Shown here: one piece after another, positions 1 through 6,342 of the stretch
How positions within the stretch are numbered: position 1 is the first letter of the stretch
Layout: each line of letters begins with the position of its first letter
NCBI GenBank assembly: GCA_050117315.1
Contig: JASFMY010000074.1
Span: forward strand, 1-33,412
Direction of reading: 5' to 3'
Origin: JANQIV01 sp050117315
GTDB lineage: Bacteria > Bacteroidota > Ignavibacteria > Ignavibacteriales > Melioribacteraceae
DNA length: 33,412 nt
Made by a program: the position numbers and the translations under genes
The notes under the pieces: model-generated
Seen by the model: only the letters and a program-made list of their open reading frames with translations
Database searches by the model: none
What the model was told of the DNA's origin: nothing

Positions 1-98
1 AGGAGAAGAGTTAACGTTTTTGAGTGAAAAAAATGATCACGGCATCATTTTTAGGGACTTGTGAACAAATTTTTCAAAGCAATAAATTCACCGGGCGT

Positions 99-261
99 GG
101 AACAAACCTTCCAACGCTCACCGACGCGTTTTTCTTCATTGGAACATATCTTCCAACGCCCACCGACGCGTTTTTCTCCATTGGAACATATCTTCCAGCG
201 TTCACCGACGCGTTTTCCCGGTTGGAACACTTCTTCCACCCTTCACCGGTATATTTTGTCT
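99..261. repeat. 42-bp tandem repeat, about four units
   Basis: Units start at 99, 141, 183 and 224 (42, 42, 41 and about 38 bp). Each begins GGAACA and carries the core CACCGACGCG before a T-rich stretch; a fifth GGAACATATG start is seen at 262. The first three units differ by only a few bases, the fourth is degenerate. Read on the minus strand the array is open in two frames, giving 14-residue repeats of the type KRVGERWKICSN or NASVGVGRYVPM, but no start/RBS arrangement or recognisable protein supports translation. The period being divisible by three could be chance. Confidence 0.85.
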
Positions 262-420
262 GGAACATATGTTTACGTGTGACTAAAAATAATTTATAAA
301 CCCGTTGTTCGAAATGGAATAAGTAGAATTTCTGCAAAATAAAAAGCCTGACATTTTGAATCCCCCGATTTATAGAGAGTGAGAAATCTAAATCCCGTAC
401 TGACAAAGATTTCTCTCGCC

Positions 421-457
421 GAGTAGGCAAAGGGGGGGGGTCACCCCTAAGCCTCTC
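421..457 (-). ncRNA. Group II intron domain VI with bulged branch-point A
   Basis: On the minus strand GAGAGGC pairs with GCCTACTC, leaving a single unpaired A (opposite position 424) three bases from the stem base. This is the classic domain VI branch-point arrangement. The stem continues through a G/C-rich hairpin that includes a run of nine C on the minus strand. It sits 3 nt after domain V, the usual linker length. Confidence 0.85.
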
Positions 458-460
458 ACA

Positions 461-494
461 GAACCGTACGTGACAGTCTCCCGTCATACGGCTC
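461..494 (-). ncRNA. Group II intron domain V
   Basis: This 34-nt hairpin on the minus strand begins GAGCCGT and ends ACGGTTC. Lower and upper stems pair fully, allowing G-U. A two-base CG bulge lies on the 3' side and a GAGA tetraloop caps it. The AGC catalytic triad is present at the 5' base. This is the most conserved part of group II introns and fixes strand and family. Confidence 0.95.
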
Positions 495-512
495 TTGTTA
501 TTCTTTATAAAT

Positions 513-1751
513 TTAGCGGTATCCCATTTGCCAATGATAAAACATTCCCGGATTTGATCGTTTTATCTGGTTTAGTTTCCTACTTGCAGCTCGATATCTG
601 AGTTTGTACTTCCTCTTTATCCAGTTTATCAGCTTCAAGTCTATTTTACTCAGTACTTCTCTCAGTTTCTTCTTGCTGTATTTTCCATAGTAGCCTATCC
701 AGCCTCTTAATCTTGATTCGAAATGCTTTGCTATTTCTTCGATTTCGATTTGGGTAATTTTCCATATCTTTTCTCTTTTTATCTCGGCTCTTATCCGTTT
801 CTGATTACTCTGACTTATTTCTGCTGCAAATGCTGTGAAGTTTTTTCCATCTATCTTACTCTTCCTTGCTCTCGGTTGATAACTAAAGCCAAGAAACTCA
901 AATTGCACTTCTTCATGGTTTTCTTTTCGTTTATAGTTCTTACAGTATACTATCTTTGTCTTTTCTTCATTGACTTGCAGTTTTACTTTTGTGAGTCTTT
1001 CCTTTATTGCTTCCAACACTTTTTCTGCTTCTGTTTTGCTGTTGCAGTGGATTATTATATCGTCTGCATATCTTACAAAACTTAATGTCGGATATTTTCT
1101 CTCTAGCCATACGTCGAGTGTGTAATGTAAATAAAGGTTGGCTAACAAGGGACTTATCACTCCTCCTTGTGGTGTCCCTTTTCCTTCCTTTAATTCTATT
1201 GTACCGTCTCTTTTGGCCATCGGCATTTTTAACCATCGCTCCACATACATCTTTACCCATCTTTCTTCCATTATGTGGCTTACTGCTTTCAGCATCAACT
1301 CGTGGTCTATTTCATCAAAGAAGTTCTTTATATCCAGGTCTATCACCCAAGCATATTGAAAACAGTTTTCTCTTACTTTTCCTATCGCTTGGTGGGCACT
1401 CTTTAACGGTCTATAGCCATACGAGTTTTCATGGAATTTCATATCTATCTTATTTTCCATGTAATCCTTCACTACTTTCTGAGCTATTCTGTCTCGTAGT
1501 GTTGGGATGCCTAATTTTCTTTTCTTTCCGTCTTTCTTCTCTATCTCTGCTTCTCGTACTGCTTGGGGGTGGTAACTCCCCGAGGCTAGTCTGTTCCATA
1601 TGACATAGAGGTTGCCTTCTAGATTTTGCTCGAAGGATGCCCAACTCTCTTTGTCTATTCCTACCGCTTTGCCTCCTTGCTTTACCTTCCGATAGGCTGC
1701 TTCTACCCATCGGTATTCTATGGGTACTGTCTTTTTTACGTGACTATTCAT
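513..1751 (-). CDS. ltrA: Group II intron reverse transcriptase/maturase
   Basis: The intron-encoded protein of 412 residues should help splicing and copy the intron RNA into DNA during retrohoming. Visible reverse-transcriptase blocks include LGIPTLRDRIAQ (about 80-91), SYGYRP (110-115), DLDIKNFFD (138-146), GTPQGGVISPLLANL (192-206) and the catalytic YADD (228-231). A maturase domain X follows, with GWIGYYGKYSK near residue 350. No HNH endonuclease domain is seen at the C-terminus, so integration may rely on target-primed or fork-primed mechanisms known for endonuclease-less introns. The arrangement resembles bacterial class D maturases; the exact class is inference. The ORF looks intact and ends 18 nt before domain V on the minus strand. 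The ATG at 1751 follows an A-rich leader with GGGAAG. Confidence 0.93.
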   Translation of the reverse strand: MNSHVKKTVPIEYRWVEAAYRKVKQGGKAVGIDKESWASFEQNLEGNLYVIWNRLASGSYHPQAVREAEIEKKDGKKRKLGIPTLRDRIAQKVVKDYMENKIDMKFHENSYGYRPLKSAHQAIGKVRENCFQYAWVIDLDIKNFFDEIDHELMLKAVSHIMEERWVKMYVERWLKMPMAKRDGTIELKEGKGTPQGGVISPLLANLYLHYTLDVWLERKYPTLSFVRYADDIIIHCNSKTEAEKVLEAIKERLTKVKLQVNEEKTKIVYCKNYKRKENHEEVQFEFLGFSYQPRARKSKIDGKNFTAFAAEISQSNQKRIRAEIKREKIWKITQIEIEEIAKHFESRLRGWIGYYGKYSKKKLREVLSKIDLKLINWIKRKYKLRYRAASRKLNQIKRSNPGMFYHWQMGYR

Positions 1752-2382
1752 TTGTTAATCTTCCCTTTTTCTTTTGGTTGTTGTAGTGAATATTCACAGA
1801 ATAACCTAAGCCCTTCGCTCTTTCTGCCTTTCAACTGTTTTCCTCACTACTATGGCTTAGTCCGACTTCCATCTATCCTTAAGTTTTGCTTATGGTTTCC
1901 ATTAGATGGAGATCCCGTGTTCCATAACAAAGCCCGTTTCTAATTCATGCCACCTGTGCACCGGCGGGCGCATTGAGTTTTAACAGGTGATCTCTATGCT
2001 GGTCTTTCCACATGACCTTTTCTCTGCATCCCTTCGAGTAATGCGATTTTGCCCAACGTCTTTTAGGATTTCGATGCTTTAATAGTGATTCACTTTCGTT
2101 CATCTCTTAGAAACATACCTGAGTAGGTTTTCCAGCCTTTTCTCTGTCCGCTCACCACATCTGTCTTACGACTTTTGCAGCGCTGAGTGGTTTGGTAACT
2201 CCGCCTGTTCGACGTCACCGATACTTCATCCCGTTTTGCTCTTCCCGGGATTGTATCATCTCTGTTACAGCATGTCAATGTACTTTCCTTTAACTTCACG
2301 GCACAACGGAGGAGTCCTATGGACACTCACAAAAAAAAAGTTCCTTCGAACCGACAATCTTGGAGTTTACGATTCTTTATTG

Positions 2383-2408
2383 TTGACATAACACTAGTGT
2401 CATGTCAA
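2383..2408. repeat. 26-bp near-perfect palindrome: two IS630-type tips around one TA
   Basis: TTGACATA/ACACTAGTGT/CATGTCAA is an inverted repeat with a single G-U-compatible mismatch. It is centred on CTAG, so each half starts right beside the central TA (2395-2396). The right half continues as TGTCATGTCAATTC (2398-2411). This is identical over 14 bp to the tip beside the right-hand IS630 relic (32564-32577), and in both cases it lies one base after a TA. IS630/Tc1-mariner elements duplicate TA on insertion, so two abutting element ends fit better than an operator. Confidence 0.6.
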
Positions 2409-2610
2409 TTCTGACATTCCGGCCCCAAAGGAATCCCTATTCCCATTTAGAGGAGCTGCAAGATATAGCATTAAACTATTATATGTATCGCCGCAATCTT
2501 CGGGGAACAAAGAATCTATTTGCAAGGGATGCCAAACGGTCGATACCAAAAATTACTATTTATTGAAAACTATTATATCATTTCTCTATTTTATAAAATA
2601 ACCTTTTTTA

Positions 2611-3115
2611 TTATGCAACAACTGCATAAACGTAATCTTGATCATGCTGCCATACGTGCATTATTCTTCTTAAGAGTTTCTTTGATATTTTTATTATTGC
2701 TTCTTGTTGCTCTGTCCGGATATATATGCCATCCAATGTCCCATTATTTAATTCTCTTGCCAATTTTTTTGAATCAATTTTATCTGTCTTTCTTCGTTTC
2801 TCTTTATTCTTTACCGAAATATCTGCCGGGTTGACTATTATATTTTTTACTCCTAAGCCTCGTATTCTCTATCAATCCAATATCCTGCTTCATAGACACT
2901 TATATATGTAGCATTGGGATAATTTTTACGTAAGTATTTTACCAATTCTTTTGGATTTGGATTCATGACAAATGTCTTTAGGTCTATGCCATCGATTCGA
3001 ATCGTCACTGACCAGCTTTTTTTTGTGTAGGTCTCTATCCCTATAAATATTTTTTAATTTGTAAAATCCAGTTCTTTATTAGATAATTTTATTAAATCAA
3101 CGAAATCTAATTTAC
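2611..3115 (-). pseudogene. IS110-family transposase remnant (N-terminal DEDD domain)
   Basis: The minus strand encodes a decayed N-terminal part of an IS110-type transposase. From about 3053 downwards it reads IFIGIETYTKKSWSVTIRI, which carries the first acidic residue of the DEDD fold in the usual (Y/F)IGID-like context but with E in place of D. The middle part has YISVYEAGYW, and then, after a stop/frameshift near 2850, the frame resumes with NIIVNPADISV, KEKRRKTDKIDSKKLARELN and GIYIRTEQQEA. A TAA near 3054 replaces a codon just before IFIGIE, and TAG/TAA codons interrupt the frame near 2850. The C-terminal transposase part and the Ser-containing domain are missing. It is not expressed as a functional enzyme. 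Family assignment rests on the NPADI and KTDKxDSxKLARE motifs. Confidence 0.72.
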
Positions 3116-3157
3116 AGAAAGGATGTCTTTTTTATTTTAAACATAATATCTTTGGGA

Positions 3158-3498
3158 GAAGCCTCAAGATTAACACTGGTCATGGATAATCTCAATACCC
3201 ACTCTCCATCTTCATTATATGAAGCTTTTCCCCCGAAGAAGCAAAAAGAATATGGGATAGGTTTGAATTTATATATACACCAAAACATGGAAGTTGGCTT
3301 AATATGGCTGAAATTGAGTTAAATGTTATTAATTCTCAATGTCTCAACAGAAGAATTGATAATATTGAAACCGTTAGAAAGGAAGTAAAGGCATGGCAGG
3401 ATGATAGAAACAACAAAAGGGCTAGGGTTGATTGGCAGTTTACTAATGAAAAGGCAAAAATTAAATTAAAAAGACTATACCCTAAGATATATACTTGA
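3158..3498 (+). pseudogene. IS630-family transposase C-terminal fragment, frameshifted
   Basis: The plus strand reads EASRLTLVMDNLNTH, SSLYEAFPP and then, after a one-base loss in a C-run (C5 at 3230-3234), EEAKRIWDRF, YTPKHGSWLNMAEIELNV, QCLNRRI and KLKRLYP to a TGA at 3496-3498. MDNLNTH holds the second Asp and WLNMAEIE the Glu of the DDE triad. The N-terminal part with the first Asp is missing, replaced by the IS110 relic. The stop codon lies inside the terminal inverted repeat (acTTGACGCG), exactly as in the right-hand IS630 relic, where TGA is part of TTGACATGAC. An internal ATG at 3304 gives a 64-residue open frame, but this is only the tail of the enzyme. Confidence 0.85.
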
Positions 3499-3507
3499 CG
3501 CGTCAAT

Positions 3508-3888
3508 AGTGATGTTACCCAGCAATTAAATTTTGCTGGGATTGCTATAATTTGGATTTTCGTAAAAGTAAGTCAGAATGGGATAAATATCCCGAATTCA
3601 TTTTTGTTACCGTTATTTGCATTAGTTTTATCATTAAGTTTTGACTTACTTCAATATGTTTATTCTAGCCTCGCCTGGTCCATTTTTCATAGATATCATG
3701 AAAAAAGAATAATTGAACAAGATCTTGATAAGGGAAAAGAAAATTTTAGAGCAAGTAAGTATATCAACTGGCCTAACTTATTTTTCTTTTGGTTAAAAAT
3801 AATAATGTGCATAGTAGGTTATTTCTTTCTTGTTTCTAATATATTATTACTGATAAAAAGATATAAGAATTTCGAATTCTTTGCTTAA
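3508..3888 (+). pseudogene. Small three-helix membrane protein, 5' end missing at IS630 edge
   Basis: From the IS630 edge the frame is open with no ATG, GTG or TTG until 3604, yet it already reads like protein: SDVTQQLNFAGIAIIWIFVK, a likely first membrane helix. It continues through LPLFALVLSLSFDLLQYVYS (second helix), a charged loop with FHRYHEKR, and INWPNLFFFWLKIIM leading into a third helix. The frame starts directly at the TA that borders the IS630 tip. The simplest reading is that insertion or associated deletion removed the start of the gene. Translation from the TTG at 3604 would give 94 residues with two helices, but no clear ribosome binding site precedes it. I do not know the function; the LSFDLLQY and INWPxLxFFW patterns look conserved-family-like from memory only. 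Confidence 0.55.
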
Positions 3889-4008
3889 ATATAGGGAATT
3901 CGAGTTCAAGACAAGAATTCAATTCGATTAATCTTTAATGATTGGATTAAATATACTGAGGTGTTACTAGAGTTAGATTTCAAAACCCTTAAAATATCAT
4001 TTTCGTTG

Positions 4009-4081
4009 TGCACCCACGGGGACTCGAACCCCGGACCTGCTGATTAAGAGTCAGATGCTCTACCAACTGAGCTATAGGTGC
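4009..4081 (-). tRNA. tRNA-Lys (anticodon CTT)
   Basis: The 73-nt cloverleaf on the minus strand has acceptor stem GCACCTA pairing with TGGGTGC, D-arm AGCTCAGTTGGTAGAGC, anticodon loop CTCTTAA (anticodon CTT), and T-arm GGGGTTCGAGTCCCC. CCA is not encoded. The anticodon stem has a mismatch at its outer pair (T/C). It is preceded by a good Bacteroidota-type promoter. It lies between the mobile-element region and the secreted-protein cluster; tRNA 3' ends are common integration sites, but I see no repeated copy of its 3' end nearby. Confidence 0.96.
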
Positions 4082-4085
4082 GGGA

Positions 4086-4116
4086 CAAATATACTGCTAT
4101 TTTAAATTCTTTTCAA
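4086..4116 (-). promoter_or_regulatory. Bacteroidota-type promoter of tRNA-Lys
   Basis: On the minus strand TTG (4116-4114) is followed by exactly 20 nt and then TATATTTG (4093-4086), matching the TAnnTTTG minus-7 box of Bacteroidota. The tRNA 5' end is 5 nt further on. The same TTG-N20 geometry is seen before the aldolase gene and before the glycan operon. Confidence 0.7.
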
Positions 4117-4200
4117 AATGAAATAAAAATTAACAGTATGTTGAGAGGGGTCTAAATATGAACATTTACAAGAGTGATAGTATAATCGATGCGGTTATAT

Positions 4201-4230
4201 ACAAAAGCCGGGCAGCTAACCCGGCTTATT
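4201..4230 (-). terminator. Hairpin terminator downstream of the VIT-VWA gene
   Basis: GCCGGG (4207-4212) pairs with CCCGGC (4220-4225) around a 7-nt loop. On the minus strand the stem is followed by TTTTGT, so it most likely ends transcription of the minus-strand gene that stops at 4299. Confidence 0.75.
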
Positions 4231-4231
4231 C

Positions 4232-4287
4232 AAACCTTCGAGGCCCTACTCCTCCTATGAAACTTTTCCAGGGAACCCCGAAGGTTT
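4232..4287. repeat. Inverted repeat between gene end and terminator
   Basis: AAACCTTCG (4232-4240) and CGAAGGTTT (4279-4287) form a 9-bp stem with a 38-nt loop in the 3' untranslated region of the minus-strand gene. The arm resembles the CCTTCAAGG/CCTTGAAGG stem at 10959-10986. It could protect the mRNA 3' end or belong to a short dispersed repeat. Confidence 0.5.
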
Positions 4288-4298
4288 CAGCACTATAC

Positions 4299-6326
4299 TT
4301 ATTTCAGCAAGTTCATTTTTATAGTGCTGTAAATTTTTCCGTCGATAGTCAACTGCGCAAAATATATCCCGCTTGCAAGAGTATTACCGAACTGGTCAAT
4401 ACCGTGAAACTGGACTTCGTTCCAGCCGGAGCTTAAGTTTGTAACATCAATTACTTTTACAAGCTGTCCCAGCGAGTTGTAAATTCTTATTAACTTAACT
4501 TTTGCAACATCATCAGATGAAATAAAAAATCTAAGCCTTGTTGAAGAATTAAACGGGTTTGGGTAATTATTAAGCATGTAGGAAACAGGCAATTCATTTT
4601 CTACATTGATTTCGTCTACCTCTGTTACAGGATTTTTGTAATCGGCAATGTAGGCTGTGTACCTACACCTAATATTATATTTTAAGCTCAACTCTATAAG
4701 CTGCTGTTTCTTTTCAGTAGTTTCCCCGTAAATTTCAATATCCCATTCAAGCGCATCTATCATCATTTTAGCCCAAAGAGATTCGGCAAATCCATATTCA
4801 CCTGACTCACTTGCAAAATCGAGATTAAAATCATAGCTCTGCATACCCATGACAGATTTACCCGCTAAAGAGAAAGCCGACACACCCGGAGTGCTATACC
4901 TCCCGGCAACATAAAACATGCTACCCGCATTGGCTGATGGAAATTTCTTCGGTACCAGGCTGTTTATTTGTGCGCTCCCGTATTCCATTCCAACTTCAGT
5001 TAATAACGGTTTGTTTACAAGTTCAAGTAAATTTGATATTTTATTTTTTATATTATCATCGTCATCAATATAAGTTACAAACCCGTAGTTTAAGGACGCC
5101 GTCATTTCAAGCTTTGCCCTATCAAGATCATCTCCTATACCGACGGGATAAATACCGGCCTTATAAATATTCATTGTTTCAATCTCTTCCGGGTCAATTT
5201 GAGATCTACCGTTGGTAAATATTAAAATCGAATTTACATAATTATCGTCGGTAATCTGGCTTAAGGTTTGTTTCAATGCTTCATCCATATCTGAACCGGA
5301 GTTTGTAGAAATCGCGTCCAGGTAAGCTTTTGCCGAACTTATATTTTCATTCGTTGCTTTTACCGGCTCACTGTTCCAGCTATAAACTGAATAATTGAAT
5401 AGTACTATGTTGAAATAGTCTTTAGAACTCAAACTGTCGAGAGAGGTTTTAATCGCATCAATACTTTCATCGAGTTTATACCCTACCATTGAAGTTGAAT
5501 TTGATAAAAGAAAAAACATTCTTTTAGGCAGAACCTGCAAAGTGTCTGTACCTGTTTGGGGTTTTACAAATAGGGCAAAATGACCGTCCGAACTGTCGTT
5601 TGCAATTGAATAAAAGTCAATACTCATTTTTTCCGGTTCTATTTCATAATAAAATTCAAAATCGGTGTTTATATATGCCTTGGATTCATTGTATTCAACC
5701 AGTAAATAATTATCCGTTTGCGAATAAGTTTTATAATTTTCATGAGTAGTTATTTCAAAATTCTTAATCGCGGAATTTGAGTTTATGCTGATATTGAAAG
5801 AAAGATTGTCTAAAGGATAATCAATAAAATCTCCTGTTCCCAGCGGGAACTTGTAGCCTGCTTTTCCGAAGAAATAATCACATACGCTTATATATCTTAG
5901 TTCAACCTTCTGAACATCTCCCGGCCTAATATTTTTAAGATATATTTTAATGCCGTTCCTGCCAATGTAATCATTAACTAAAGCAGCAACTCCCCCTTCA
6001 CCGGTTCCGGGATTGGTTGCTTGTTCCTTTACTTTTAAGACTGCGCTGTAAAGCGTATCGTTATACCAGTATAGAAATTTAACAGCCCTTGCATCCGGTG
6101 GTAAAGGAAATGAGTAAACGGCATCGGTTGTATCATACCATTCATTTTCAAACTCCTGGTAAACACTTGTCTCAGCTACCAACCCGTTTATTTCAACGTT
6201 TACATTTGTTACCGTATTTCTTAAAAAGTCATACGGATAACCGCTCTCTGTCGGCATCAGTAAGCCGTTTGCAGAGAGTTGCATCGATAAAATTATAAAA
6301 ACGATAAGAGTGAATATATTTTTCAA
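4299..6326 (-). CDS. Secreted VIT-VWA domain protein with T9SS sorting domain, degenerate metal site
   Basis: The 675-residue exported protein has a signal peptide (1-19), a VIT-like region (about 35-230, with VYSFPLPPDARAV), a VWA-like region (about 265-440) and a C-terminal T9SS sorting domain (about 595-675, NYPNPFNSSTRLRF ... MNLLK). Homology to the gene at 12125-14218 is visible along the length. Unlike that paralogue, the metal-ion-dependent adhesion site is altered at all three key places. DxSxS is SNSTS (residues 275-279, Asp lost), the conserved Thr is probably Ser (about 345), and the TDG Asp is Asn (TNG, 371-373). Divalent metal binding is therefore unlikely. The start is TTG at 6326, preceded by GGGAGG at good spacing; the nearby ATG in the leader is out of frame. 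It lies 16 nt after the preceding VWA gene, so the two are probably cotranscribed. Its ligand and role are unknown; families of this build usually mediate adhesion or protein interaction. Confidence 0.88.
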   Translation of the reverse strand: MKNIFTLIVFIILSMQLSANGLLMPTESGYPYDFLRNTVTNVNVEINGLVAETSVYQEFENEWYDTTDAVYSFPLPPDARAVKFLYWYNDTLYSAVLKVKEQATNPGTGEGGVAALVNDYIGRNGIKIYLKNIRPGDVQKVELRYISVCDYFFGKAGYKFPLGTGDFIDYPLDNLSFNISINSNSAIKNFEITTHENYKTYSQTDNYLLVEYNESKAYINTDFEFYYEIEPEKMSIDFYSIANDSSDGHFALFVKPQTGTDTLQVLPKRMFFLLSNSTSMVGYKLDESIDAIKTSLDSLSSKDYFNIVLFNYSVYSWNSEPVKATNENISSAKAYLDAISTNSGSDMDEALKQTLSQITDDNYVNSILIFTNGRSQIDPEEIETMNIYKAGIYPVGIGDDLDRAKLEMTASLNYGFVTYIDDDDNIKNKISNLLELVNKPLLTEVGMEYGSAQINSLVPKKFPSANAGSMFYVAGRYSTPGVSAFSLAGKSVMGMQSYDFNLDFASESGEYGFAESLWAKMMIDALEWDIEIYGETTEKKQQLIELSLKYNIRCRYTAYIADYKNPVTEVDEINVENELPVSYMLNNYPNPFNSSTRLRFFISSDDVAKVKLIRIYNSLGQLVKVIDVTNLSSGWNEVQFHGIDQFGNTLASGIYFAQLTIDGKIYSTIKMNLLK

Positions 6327-6342
6327 TTTTCCATCCTCCCGG

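Larger units (their letters stand above)
409..2330 (-). mobile_element. Group II intron with maturase ORF
   Basis: Reading the minus strand, the element starts at GTGAG (position 2330, close to the GUGYG consensus). It runs through a ~580-nt structured leader, the maturase ORF (1751-513), domain V (494-461) and domain VI (457-421). The 5' boundary is inferred from GTGAG directly after a run of nine T. The 3' boundary is uncertain and lies roughly between 417 and 409, a short distance after the branch-point A opposite position 424. Short ORFs inside the leader (for example 2326-2090 on minus) are best read as structured intron RNA, not genes. The AGC triad in domain V argues against class IIC; the maturase resembles the bacterial class D type, by recollection only. 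Confidence 0.85.
2397..3506 (+). mobile_element. Decayed IS630-family element
   Basis: The left tip is proposed at 2397 (after TA 2395-2396) and the right tip at 3506 (before TA 3507-3508). The right tip, TTGACGCGTCAA on the plus strand, reads from its TA as TTGACGCGTCAA and matches 9 of 12 positions of TTGTCATGTCAA. The enclosed length of about 1.1 kb is typical for IS630. Only the C-terminal third of the transposase remains (3158-3498); an IS110-type relic occupies 2611-3115. In 2412-2610 I see nothing recognisable, only a short open frame without known motifs. Boundaries are inference from tip similarity and TA position. Confidence 0.55.

Noticed and set aside
99..261. Tandem array considered as a CRISPR
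   Set aside because: Units are contiguous, without unique spacers, and no cas gene is present.
74..487. 137-residue minus-strand open frame across the 42-bp array and intron 3' end
   Set aside because: It runs through domain V/VI of the intron and repeats; it has no ribosome site or known motifs.
1007..1603. 198-residue plus-strand open frame
   Set aside because: Antisense shadow of the maturase gene, which has clear motifs on the other strand.
2090..2326. 78-residue minus-strand open frame
   Set aside because: Lies in the structured 5' part of the group II intron; composition fits intron RNA and not a protein.
2520..2911. Plus-strand open frames of 104 and 61 residues
   Set aside because: Antisense to the IS110 remnant; their hydrophobic content comes from the complementary A-rich coding sequence.
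3518..3540. CCCAGCAA/TTGCTGGG hairpin considered as a terminator
   Set aside because: No T-run follows, and the sequence is better explained as coding (TQQLNFAG) in the truncated membrane gene.
4158..4436. 92-residue plus-strand open frame
   Set aside because: Overlaps the terminator and the conserved end of the VIT-VWA gene; no family or ribosome site.
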